DNA of 64,000 nt from Roseiarcus sp963775575 (GTDB taxonomy: Bacteria > Pseudomonadota > Alphaproteobacteria > Rhizobiales > Beijerinckiaceae): assembly GCA_963775575.1 (NCBI GenBank), contig CAVZJG010000002.1, forward strand, positions 372,001-436,000, given 5' to 3'. Shown piece by piece: positions 43,712 through 52,240 of this stretch (position 1 is its first letter; every line of letters begins with the position of its first letter). The notes below the pieces were generated by a model. That model was not told the origin of the DNA, did no database searches, and saw only the letters and a list, made by a program, of their open reading frames with translations. The position numbers and the translations under genes are program-made.

Positions 43712-44216
43712 TCAGGCGTTGCCCTGGGTCTCGAACATCGCCAGGTCCATCGCCTCGCGGGCGCTGCGGCCGGACCAGAGGACGAATTGGAACGCCTGGA
43801 AGTAGTTCTCGCAGGCGCCGAGCGCAGCGTTGACGATGGTGCGGCATTGCGCGTCGCTCGGCTGGGCGCCGCCCGCCAGGCAGTGGGCGTGGCGGAACAT
43901 CACGATGTCCTCGCGGCGCCACAGATCGAAATGGCCGAGCCACAACTGCTCGTTGATCAATTGGACCAGCGCGGTGATTTCCGCGCGCCGGCGCGAAGGA
44001 ATCTTCAGATCGAAGGAACAGCTCCACGTGCAGCGACTCGATCTCCGGCAACCAGGTGAACGCGACTTCGTATTGGGCCCAGACTCCGGCCACCAGGATC
44101 GAGATTTCGTCTTCGTCGGCGCGATCGAACGTCCATTCGTTGCGCGAGGCGAGCCGCTCGACGACGTCCACGGGGTGTTCGCGCCGCTCCACGGGCTGGT
44201 TTTCGTTGGCGATCAT
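43712..44216 (-). pseudogene. YbjN-domain protein with a one-base frameshift
   Basis: The frame from 44216 reads MIANENQPVERREHPVDVVE and SILVAGVWAQYEVAFTWLPE, then loses the family pattern after LHVEL. The next frame restores it as CSFDLKIPSRRRAEITALVQ and INEQLWLGHFDLWRREDIVM to the stop at 43712. Removing one base near 44021 (an extra C on the coding strand) joins the halves. The alphaproteobacterial YbjN family resembles a type III secretion chaperone fold; its role is not settled. It is either a mutation or a sequencing error. Confidence 0.85.
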
Positions 44217-44494
44217 CGGAGAGCTTTCGCAAATAAGGCGGTTGGGCGGGACACGGCGACGCGCTACGCACTTCTCGACGCTCGGCGTCCTATTAACGCT
44301 CCGAATCGCTTGCGCCGGCCTTACTTGCCGTCTCGCCGCCCAGACCACGGCAAACTCGACGATTCGCGGCGCGCCGTAAACCGAGCGCCGACCTTCGTCC
44401 ACAGAATCGCTGAGGCGAATCAAGCCGGCGGCGGCGGTTCGCCGCTTCGGCGATCAGCGCGCCGCGTTCGCGCGCGAGCCGCGAAAAAACGGCT

Positions 44495-44779
44495 TCAAGG
44501 ATCGGATGGGGCGAGCTTGGCCTCGAGCGCGGCGACGCGCGCTTCGAGCGCGCCGAGGCGGGCTTCGAGCTTCTCGTCATGAGCGCGCGCGAGCGCGGCC
44601 ATTTCGCGCGCCGCCTCGAATTCCTCGCGCGAAACGAGGTCCATGCCGGCGACCAGGCGCTCGAGCTGGCTCTTGGCGAGCGTTTCGACTTCGCGCCGCG
44701 CGCCCTCGGCGAGCCCGGCCGCGTCGCTCATCAAGCGCGAGAAATCGTCGAAAAGGCGGCTGCGGGTCTGAGGCATGGC
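44495..44779 (-). CDS. ubiK: UbiK-like accessory factor (BMFP domain)
   Basis: A 94-residue helical protein, MPQTRSRLFDDFSRLMSDAA, with the C-terminal coiled coil EKLEARLGALEARVAALEAK typical of the BMFP/YqiC family. UbiK assists ubiquinone synthesis in other Proteobacteria. A GGAG box lies seven bases before the ATG. The symbol is by family; function in this organism is inferred. Confidence 0.8.
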   Translation of the reverse strand, partial: AMPQTRSRLFDDFSRLMSDAAGLAEGARREVETLAKSQLERLVAGMDLVSREEFEAAREMAALARAHDEKLEARLGALEARVAALEAKLAPSDP

Positions 44780-44878
44780 GAAACTCCGATAGCACGATAA
44801 AACGTGCGGGCGAAAAATCATTGGGCGCGCCGCGCCGCCTGACGCAAGGGAAGCGGCCCACGCGCCGGCGGCCGCGGA

Positions 44879-45346
44879 TCAGCTCGTCAACAGCGCCTTC
44901 ACGATCGCGCTCGCCTTGGCGAAGTCCATCTGGCCGGGATAGTTCTCTTTCAGCGCGGCGATGACCTTGCCCATGTCCTTGAGGCTGGCCGCGCCGGCGG
45001 CGGCGACGGCCGTCTTGGCCGCGGCAGTCACTTCCGCCTCGTCCATCTGCTTGGGCAGGAATTCGCCGATAACGGCGATTTCCGCCCGTTCCTGGGCGGC
45101 GAGATCCTCGCGTCCGGCCTGCTCATAAATGGCCAGCGATTCCTGGCGCTGCTTGACCATCTTGGTCAGCAGCGCCATTTCGTCGGCGCGGCTGACGATC
45201 TTGCCGGCGCCGCGCGCTTCGATTTCGCGTTCTTTCAGCGCCGCCATCATCAGGCGAAGCGCGCCGGTGCGCACCTTGTCGCCCGCCTTCATCGCCGCTT
45301 TCATTTGCGTCGCCACCGTGTCGCGCAGGGCAATCGTTTCGGCCAT
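44879..45346 (-). CDS. yqeY: GatB/YqeY domain protein
   Basis: 155 residues resembling the tRNA-binding tail of GatB. Motifs include GALRLMMAALKEREIEARG and IGEFLPKQMDEAEV, ending DMGKVIAALKENYPGQMDF. I chose the ATG at 45346, preceded by a GAGGG box. Its role in translation quality is suspected but unproven. It is divergent from carA with 73 bases between the starts, the usual arrangement in this class. Confidence 0.92.
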   Translation of the reverse strand: MAETIALRDTVATQMKAAMKAGDKVRTGALRLMMAALKEREIEARGAGKIVSRADEMALLTKMVKQRQESLAIYEQAGREDLAAQERAEIAVIGEFLPKQMDEAEVTAAAKTAVAAAGAASLKDMGKVIAALKENYPGQMDFAKASAIVKALLTS

Positions 45347-45419
45347 GGATCCCTCGATGGATTGGCCGCGGTCCCGTTCGGCTTGACGCGCGGCGCCGCG
45401 GGCGCTTAAGCACAGGCTC

Positions 45420-46664
45420 ATGTCAGGCGCAACAACACTTAGTGAAACGGCGAGCCCGGTTCAAGGCGCGCGCGAGGGATGGAGCGCGCGCCGGCCAACC
45501 GCGCTGCTGGTTCTCGCCGACGGCGAGATCGTCGAAGGCTTCGGCGTCGGCGCGACCGGCTCGGCGGTCGGCGAAGTGTGCTTCAACACCGCGATGACCG
45601 GCTATGAGGAAATCCTCACCGATCCCTCCTACGCCGGACAGATCATCACCTTCACCTTCCCCCATATCGGCGTCGTCGGGACCAACGAAGAGGACATCGA
45701 GACCGTCAACCTGGCGGCCTCGGCGGGCGCGCGCGGCGCGATCTTTCGCGCCGAGATCGGCGAAGCCTCCAACTACCGCGCCACGCGCCGTCTCGACGAT
45801 TGGCTCGCGGCGCGCGGAATCATCGGCCTGACCGGCGTCGACACCCGCGCCTTGACCGCGGCGATCCGTCGTTCCGGCATGCCCAACGCCGTCATCGCGC
45901 ACAGGCCCGACGGCCGGTTCGACCGCGCCGCGCTCGCCGCCGAGGCGGCGGCCTGGCCGGGGATCGACGGCATGGATCTGGTGCCCGCCGTCACTTCGGC
46001 GCAGCGTTACGACTGGGATCAGACGAGCTGGACGCTCGAGCGCGGCTACGGAACGCGCCAGCGCGCCGATTACCGCGTCGTCGCGGTGGACTACGGAATC
46101 AAGCGCAACATCCTGAGATTGCTCAGCGACTACGGCTGCGCGGCGACGGTCGCGCCAGCGACGGCGTCGGCCGAGGACATTCTGGCGCTGAAGCCCGACG
46201 GCGTGTTCCTGTCGAACGGGCCGGGCGACCCGGCCGAAACCGGCAAATACGCCGTGCCGACGATCCGGGCGCTGCTGGAGACGCGCATCCCGCTGTTCGG
46301 AATTTGTCTCGGCCACCAGATGCTGGGACTGGCGGTCGGCGCGCGCACGATCAAGATGCCGCAGGGCCATCACGGCGCCAATCACCCGGTGAAGGATTTC
46401 ACCACCGGCAAGGTCGAGATCGTGTCGATGAACCATGGTTTCGCCGTCGACGCCGCCAGCCTGCCCGCCAACGTCAGGCAGACCCACGTGTCGCTGTTCG
46501 ACGGCTCCAATTGCGGCATCGCGCTCGGCGACCGGCCGGCGTTTTCGGTGCAATATCACCCCGAGGCTTCGCCGGGGCCGCGCGACAGCCATTATCTCTT
46601 CGCCCGCTTCGTCGCCGCGATGGCCGAGGCGAAAGTGGCTTCGTGCGCTCCGTCAGCGCGATAG
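45420..46664 (+). CDS. carA: Carbamoyl-phosphate synthase small subunit
   Basis: The 414-residue glutaminase subunit supplies ammonia to CarB for carbamoyl phosphate, used in arginine and pyrimidine synthesis. The class I amidotransferase nucleophile is in GICLGHQ, with the His and Glu in YHPEASPGP. The N-terminal GEVCFNTAMTGYEEILTDPS is typical. Its stop overlaps the convergent argE stop by 12 bases. carB is not in the window. Confidence 0.96.
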   Translation: MSGATTLSETASPVQGAREGWSARRPTALLVLADGEIVEGFGVGATGSAVGEVCFNTAMTGYEEILTDPSYAGQIITFTFPHIGVVGTNEEDIETVNLAASAGARGAIFRAEIGEASNYRATRRLDDWLAARGIIGLTGVDTRALTAAIRRSGMPNAVIAHRPDGRFDRAALAAEAAAWPGIDGMDLVPAVTSAQRYDWDQTSWTLERGYGTRQRADYRVVAVDYGIKRNILRLLSDYGCAATVAPATASAEDILALKPDGVFLSNGPGDPAETGKYAVPTIRALLETRIPLFGICLGHQMLGLAVGARTIKMPQGHHGANHPVKDFTTGKVEIVSMNHGFAVDAASLPANVRQTHVSLFDGSNCGIALGDRPAFSVQYHPEASPGPRDSHYLFARFVAAMAEAKVASCAPSAR

Positions 46665-47819
46665 CTCGTCCGCCAACGCGCGCATGAAGGCGAGGCAGGC
46701 CGTCAGTTGCGAGGCGGCGAGGAATTCGTCGGGCTTATGGGCCTGGTCGATCGAGCCGGGGCCGCAGACGATCGCCGGCACGCCGGCGCGCTGGAAATGT
46801 CCGGCTTCGCTGGCGAACGGCAAGGCGATCGAACGGTCGGATCGGGCGAGCCGCAGCGCCAGCCTCGCCGCCTGCTGGTTGTCCTCGGCCGTCAGGGCAG
46901 GCACGTCGACCTCCATGATCGTCTCGATGCTCGGCCCGCTGACGAAGCGAGTCAGGCGCGGCAGCGCGACTTCATCGACGTAAGTCTGCACCAGCCCCGC
47001 CGCCAAGGCCGTCGGGACGCCGGGCAGGCCGCGGAACTCCCAATGGAACGCGCATTCCCGCGCCAAGATGTTGCACGCGGTTCCCCCGTGGATCGTGCCG
47101 ACTTGCAGGGTCGAATAAGGCGGATCGAAGCGCGGATCGAGCTTCTGCGAAGTCTCGAAGGCGCGCGCCAGACGCCCGATTTCGCTGACGATGTCGCAAC
47201 CGATCGCGACGGCGTTGGCGCCCAGCGCCGGCTTGGCCGAATGAGCCTCGAAGCCGTCGACGCGGGTGCGAAACGTCGCCACGCCCTTGTGCGCGTCGGC
47301 GACCGCCATCATCGTCGGCTCGCCGACGATCGCCAGGTCGGGACGCGGCGTCTCCCGCCCGAACCTGGCGATGCAGTCGAGCGAGCCCCGGCAACCCGTC
47401 TCTTCATCGTAGCTGAGCAGGATATGGATCGGGCGTTTGAGCCCGGCCGCCTGGAAGACGGGGGCCATCGCCAGCGCCACGGCGCCAAAACCTTTCATAT
47501 CGCAGGCGCCGCGCCCGTAAAGGCGGCCGTCGATTTCGCGCAAAACGAAGGGATCGCCGCTCCAGTTCTGCCCGGCGACCGGCACGACGTCGGTGTGGCC
47601 GGAGAGGACCACCCCGCCCGGGACCATCGGCCCTACCGTCGCCAGCAGCGCCGCCTTGTCGCCGGCGGCGTTGGGCCCGCGCCAACTCGGCGCGCCGAGA
47701 TCGCGAAGATAGCCCTCGACGTAATCGACGAGCGCCAGATTCGATCGGTCGCTGACGGTGTCGAACGCGATCAGGCGTTGCAGAATCGTCCTGGCGCTGG
47801 CTTCGATGTCGGCGCTCAT
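46653..47819 (-). CDS. argE: Acetylornithine deacetylase
   Basis: The 388-residue M20 metallohydrolase removes acetyl from N-acetylornithine. Metal and catalytic residues are in VLSGHTDVVPVAGQ, CDMKGFGAVAL and SYDEETGCRGS. Length is normal. It is convergent with carA; both serve arginine synthesis, and the 12-base overlap at the 3' ends could allow antisense effects. Confidence 0.93.
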   Translation of the reverse strand: MSADIEASARTILQRLIAFDTVSDRSNLALVDYVEGYLRDLGAPSWRGPNAAGDKAALLATVGPMVPGGVVLSGHTDVVPVAGQNWSGDPFVLREIDGRLYGRGACDMKGFGAVALAMAPVFQAAGLKRPIHILLSYDEETGCRGSLDCIARFGRETPRPDLAIVGEPTMMAVADAHKGVATFRTRVDGFEAHSAKPALGANAVAIGCDIVSEIGRLARAFETSQKLDPRFDPPYSTLQVGTIHGGTACNILARECAFHWEFRGLPGVPTALAAGLVQTYVDEVALPRLTRFVSGPSIETIMEVDVPALTAEDNQQAARLALRLARSDRSIALPFASEAGHFQRAGVPAIVCGPGSIDQAHKPDEFLAASQLTACLAFMRALADELSR

Positions 47820-48245
47820 CGACAGGGGGTCCGGCGGAGTTGGGCGTCGCCTCGATCATAGAGGCCCGGCTCGACGAGTTCGAGCGGGATGTTCGCGTGC
47901 GCCGCGACGTCGCCGGCGCGCCCGAGCGCTTCGACCTGCCGGGCGACCGTGTCGTCCTCGCCGCCTCGGCGAATGCCCGTGACCTCTATCCGCGAAGCGA
48001 CGGCCGTTTCCGGCGCGAAAGAGGCGGTCTGGGCCCGCGCCGCCCGCATCCACGGCGAAGGCGAAACGATTGTCGTCGACCGCGGCGCGACGACGGCGCG
48101 TCTGGCGCGTCGTCCGCCGCTCGACATGCGATTGACGGTGGTCTGCTATGCGCTCGACATCGCCGAACCGCTCGCGGCCGACCCCAACGCACAATGGATC
48201 CGGTTCGGCGGGCGCTTCGGCTCCTCGTCGCGGCCCAGCGGCCCA
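47820..48245. other. Coding-like but unassigned region
   Basis: About 425 bases. A plus-strand frame reads LDEFERDVRVRRDVAGAPER and later, in another frame, AVWARAARIHGEGETIVVDR, both with good codon bias. A minus-strand frame (47816-48127) is also open. No family is recognised; it may be a frameshifted gene or chance. Confidence 0.3.
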
Positions 48246-49060
48246 TCACCCGACGGCGACGCGATTCCTGCCCGCGGACTTCGCCCGGTAGAGCGCTTCG
48301 TCGGCGCGCTCGAACAGTTGCGCCGCTCCTTCCTCGTCGCGCAACTGCACGACGCCGAACGAGGCGGTGACCACGCCCAGCGGGGCGCCGCTCGAACCGA
48401 GCAACCATTTCTTGGCTTCGAGCCGCTTGCGGATCTGATCGGCCGCCGCCGCGGCGGCGGTGGCTCGGGCATCCGGAAAAATGATCGCGAATTCCTCGCC
48501 GCCGATCCGCGCGGCCGTATCCTGAGCGTTGACGGCGCTCGACACGATTTCGCTGAACGCCTTCAGCACCATGTCGCCGACCGGATGGCCGAATTTGTCG
48601 TTGATCGCCTTGAAGCGATCGATGTCGCACATCGCCAGGCATAGCGCCCCCGATCCGGCCCGCGCTTCGACAAGAGCCGATTCGAGCTTCTGATCGAAGA
48701 AGCGGCGGTTGCCGAGCGCGGTCAGCGGATCGCGCAGGGCTTTGTCGTTGGCCTCGGCGAGGTTGGTGCGCAGCTTGTCGATCTTGGCCACCAACTCGTC
48801 CAAGTTGCGGGAGAGATCGTCCACCTTGGTCTGAATCTTGCGATTCTCCTCGATCAAGGAAAGAACGACGGCGCGGATCTGCTCGGGTTTTTCCAGCAGG
48901 GGCAGATCCTCGTTGGCGCGCACCAGAGAGTCCGAATAGCTCGAGTTGGCGGTCAGATACGCCCGGAGGAGCCGCGCGATCGTCGCCAAGTCGGCCGCGA
49001 TGCGTTGCTCGGTCCGGCTCGACCTTTCATAGGGGCGGCCTTCATCGACGATTGCGAACG

Positions 49061-50584
49061 GTAACTCCCAAGCCGTCTAGGCGTTGAGGGCGAGCGCGAT
49101 CTGTGTTGGCGGGTCGGCGAGGGTTTTGAGGATGTTGGCCCCCTGTTTTCTCGCGGTTGAGACGACTGACCTGAGGCGCGCGAAGCTTTGGGCGCCGTCG
49201 AGGGTTCGAAACGAGCCCGAGATTTTCATTTTGACCTTCATCATCCTGAGGTCCTGTTCGGCCAGGTTGTTGGTGAAGGGCACGTCGAAGTCGGTGAGGA
49301 AGCGCAGCGTTTCGACTTTGAACGTCTTCAGCCTTTCGAGCAGATTGCGGCCGGGGCGCTGCTTTGTTCGTCCGCTCGCGTTGGCCTTGGCGTGGAGTGC
49401 GGGCAACTGGCGATGGAAAGCGAGGCCGAGCCGAACCGCGGCCCAATATTGGTCGACGAAGGCCGCGATGACTTTGGGCTCCAGCGCCTTCGCGCCCGCC
49501 TCGCGCGCCTCATGAACGGCGATATTCGCCGCCCGAAGCGTGTCGCGCATGAGTTCGGCCCACGGCTCCTTGTCGAACTCGATCAAACACTGGAGTTCGC
49601 GCAAGATATGGGCGTTGCAGAAGGCGTGTTCGACCGCGTCGAGCCGACGATAAGGCAGGAAGTGGTCGTGCACGACGACGCCCCCCTTCAAATCCTGCGG
49701 GATCGCGCCGCGCTTTTCGTCGGCGCGATAGAAGGTGAAGGCTTGGCTCGAAGTCGTATGCAGCCATTGCAGCTTACCGGCGATGCGATATCCCGTCTCG
49801 TCGAGATGGCGAACCTTCGCCTCGGCCACGCGCTCGCCGATGGCCTGGTAAACTTGCCGCAACTCTTGTCCCTTCTTGGCGATCCAAGCGACAAGGCTGG
49901 CCGGACAGATCAGCGGCGCGTCGAACAGATCGCTCAGCGCTTGCGCGGTCCGATCCTCGGGGATGAGTTGCTGGACATTGAGATAGATCGCCGCGGCCTT
50001 GATGCGCTCGCCATACTGGGCAGGCGAGACCACGCCTTCGGGAAAAACCGCCTTCGTCACGCCCCGGCAATGCGCGCAGCGGTAAATCGAGGCCTGATGT
50101 TCCGTGACCCGCAGCGGGCGCTCGGGAAGGTCGAACACTTGCCGCTTCTCGACCCCTATCGCCGACCCCGCCTCGAGAGGCCAACCGCAATGGCCGCATG
50201 CGCACGCCGCGTGCCCAACCACGCAATCGGGATCGGCGACCTGCCGCAGCGTGCCGCCCTTGTGACCCGTCTGCCCGCCGCTCGTCTTGCCCGAACGGCC
50301 GCGCAGACTGCCTCCAATACGCGGTTTCTTCCGCAGCCCGTCACTCGAAGGCGGTTGCGAACTGTTCGAGCTCGTCCCGCCCCAATTGCCGACGAAGATC
50401 GGCCACCTCGGCCCGCAGCGCCGCGATCTCCGCCCTCAGAGACGCTATCAACTCCTCGACTTCGGCGGGAAGAACCATCCCACCCTTGATTCACAGTCTC
50501 GTGCCGCCGTCTCCCACAATCCGCATATCAATGCCGTTTCCCAAACACTGTGGCATTCCAGACTCACCCCACCTTGGGAGTTAC
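49061..50584 (-). mobile_element. IS66-family insertion sequence (single-ORF type)
   Basis: Ends GTAACTCCCAAG and CTTGGGAGTTAC are perfect inverted repeats, and TGCGAACG is duplicated at 49053-49060 and 50585-50592. The 8-bp duplication is usual for IS66. The element carries one transposase gene without the tnpA/tnpB partners, as in ISBst12-type members. Confidence 0.93.
49077..50478 (-). pseudogene. IS66-type transposase with N-terminal frameshift
   Basis: The natural start is probably ATG 50478 (MVLPAEVEELIASLRAEIAA, a leucine-zipper-like coiled coil). After RRQLG that frame leads to a stop, while the adjacent frame continues as TSSNSSQPPSSDGLRKKPRI and the zinc-finger and catalytic domains (HLDETGYR, NNLAEQDLRMMK) to 49077. 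The slip is within GGGGCGGG near 50377-50385. The 49077-50222 frame alone lacks the N-terminus. It is either mutated or frameshifted during translation. Confidence 0.8.
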
Positions 50585-50782
50585 TGCGAACGGCGAAGCG
50601 GCGGACCGATCCTTGATTTCCCAGACGCCGACGCCGACGACGCCCAGAGCGACCAACCCAAAGACGCAGGCCTCGACCAAGGAATTGTCGGTCGATTGCC
50701 TCCAAATCAGGGCGCCGAGGACAACGACGCCGAACATGGCGCCGAATTGCAGCGCGCGCTTGAAGAACGAACCCACGGTCAT

Positions 50783-51092
50783 CGCCTCCGACCTAGAAAG
50801 AATGAGGCCCAGGGGGCGGGCGTTCGGACGATTGCGGCGTCCTCCTGCCGGCGGGGCGCGTCGACGCGCCCCCTTGGCCTCGCTTCAGCGTTCGCGGAAC
50901 GCAACCCGACGCGCCCCGAACGCCTTCGATGAATATACCCCAAGCGCCCACCCCCCGCCCCGAATTCCCGGGTCCGCCGAGGCGTCGCGGCTTCGGGGGG
51001 CGACCAACGCCGAGAGGATTGTCACAAGAGAATTGACAATTTGTGGACGCCGGCTCGCCTCTCCGCCGCTCGACCCCGCGACCCCGCGCGCC
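50783..51092. other. Intergenic region, no gene seen
   Basis: About 310 bases between the diguanylate cyclase start and the dehydrogenase stop. It holds the cyclase promoter region; the frames here are low-complexity. Confidence 0.4.
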
Positions 51093-52133
51093 TCAGCAGG
51101 GATTGAGCGGCGGCTCGCCGGCGAGGAAACGCCGCACCTCTTCGGCGACCGCTTCCGCCGCGAACCTGATCGTCCTCGCCGAAGCGCCGGCGATGTGCGG
51201 CGTCAGGGTGACGTTGTCGAGCCGCAATAACTCCCAATCCGCCGGGACCGGCTCGACGCCGAAGGTGTCGATCGCCGCGCCGCGCAAATGCCGGCTCTTC
51301 AGCGCTTGCGTCAGGGCGGGATAGTCCACCAGCGGACCGCGCGCCGTATTGACGAAATAGCAGCCCTTCTTCATCGCGGCGAATTGCTCCGCGCCGATAA
51401 AGCCGCGCGTCTCCGCGGTCACCCGCGCGTGCAAGGTCACGACGTCGCTTTCGGCCAGAATCCGGGGCAGCGCGACCTGTTCGACGCCGTCCTCGACGTC
51501 GTCGGGCGAAATGGGGACATAGGGGTCGCACACCAGAGTCCTGCAGCCGAACGCCTTGAGGATGCGCACGACCTTCGCGCCGATATGCCCATAGCCAACG
51601 ACGCCGACCGTCATCTCGCAGAGTTCTTCGCCGGTCATGTCGGCGCGATAGAGGTCGCCGCGCCACTCGCCTCTGCGCAAAGCCTCGTGGCCGCGCGTGA
51701 TCAGCCGGGTCTGCGCGAGGATGGCGCCCAGGGTGAATTCGGCGACGGCGCTGGCGTTGCGGCCCGGCGTATTGACGACGAGAATGTCGCGGCGCCGCGC
51801 CGCGGCCATATCGATGTTGACGGGTCCGCCGCGAGACGCGGCGATCATGCGCAGATTAGGCAGCCGGCTCATAACGCCGGCGGAAAACGGCGCGAGCTGC
51901 GTGATGACGATCGACGCCTCACCCGCTTGCGCCACGACTTCGTCGGCGTGGCCCTGATACTCCTTGAGGCCGTCCATGCCCGCTTCGGCATAACCGTGCT
52001 GCATCGCAACATCCGGCCAGGGCGTCTGGTGCGAGCGTATCGTCGGCGCGCTTCCGCATTTCCGGCGGATCGCCGTTTCGAACTCGGACGGCAACATGAA
52101 GCGGTCGCCGATAATCGCTATGTCCGCTTTCAC
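51093..52133 (-). CDS. D-2-hydroxyacid dehydrogenase (NAD-dependent)
   Basis: 346 residues. The NAD-binding Rossmann motif is VGVVGYGHIGAKVVRILKAF; catalytic Arg, Glu and His lie in TLHARVT, DTFGVEPVP and TPHIAGAS. It resembles phosphoglycerate dehydrogenase-like members, but the N-terminal domain is divergent and no ACT domain is present, so the substrate is not assigned. It lies just downstream of aroKB on the same strand, with a gap of about 107 bases. Confidence 0.85.
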   Translation of the reverse strand: MKADIAIIGDRFMLPSEFETAIRRKCGSAPTIRSHQTPWPDVAMQHGYAEAGMDGLKEYQGHADEVVAQAGEASIVITQLAPFSAGVMSRLPNLRMIAASRGGPVNIDMAAARRRDILVVNTPGRNASAVAEFTLGAILAQTRLITRGHEALRRGEWRGDLYRADMTGEELCEMTVGVVGYGHIGAKVVRILKAFGCRTLVCDPYVPISPDDVEDGVEQVALPRILAESDVVTLHARVTAETRGFIGAEQFAAMKKGCYFVNTARGPLVDYPALTQALKSRHLRGAAIDTFGVEPVPADWELLRLDNVTLTPHIAGASARTIRFAAEAVAEEVRRFLAGEPPLNPC

Positions 52134-52240
52134 ATCGACATCTCACGGGCCTCGACTGTGGCGCCGATGTCGTTGCGGATCGGGACGACGCGTCGGCGAC
52201 GCCCCCTAACACAACCGCGGCCGCGGCGTCGAGCGCGCCG

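Larger units (their letters stand above)
48246..50782 (-). pseudogene. Membrane diguanylate cyclase split by an IS66 element
   Basis: The N-terminal piece (50585-50782) starts MTVGSFFKRALQFGAMFGVV and has two membrane segments. Removing the IS and one target repeat joins it in frame to 49052-48246, giving AASPFAIVDEGRPYERSS at the junction and a 334-residue protein. The GGDEF domain is active-type (RIGGEEF) and the inhibitory RxxD site reads NAQD, so product inhibition would be lost. The distal part may still start at the ATG at 48989 as a soluble cyclase. Confidence 0.88.

Noticed and set aside
48989..48989. ATG at 48989 as the native start of the diguanylate cyclase
   Set aside because: The frame continues upstream without a stop to the IS66 edge and joins perfectly with the N-terminal piece beyond the IS, so the native start is at 50782. 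Use of 48989 after insertion remains possible.
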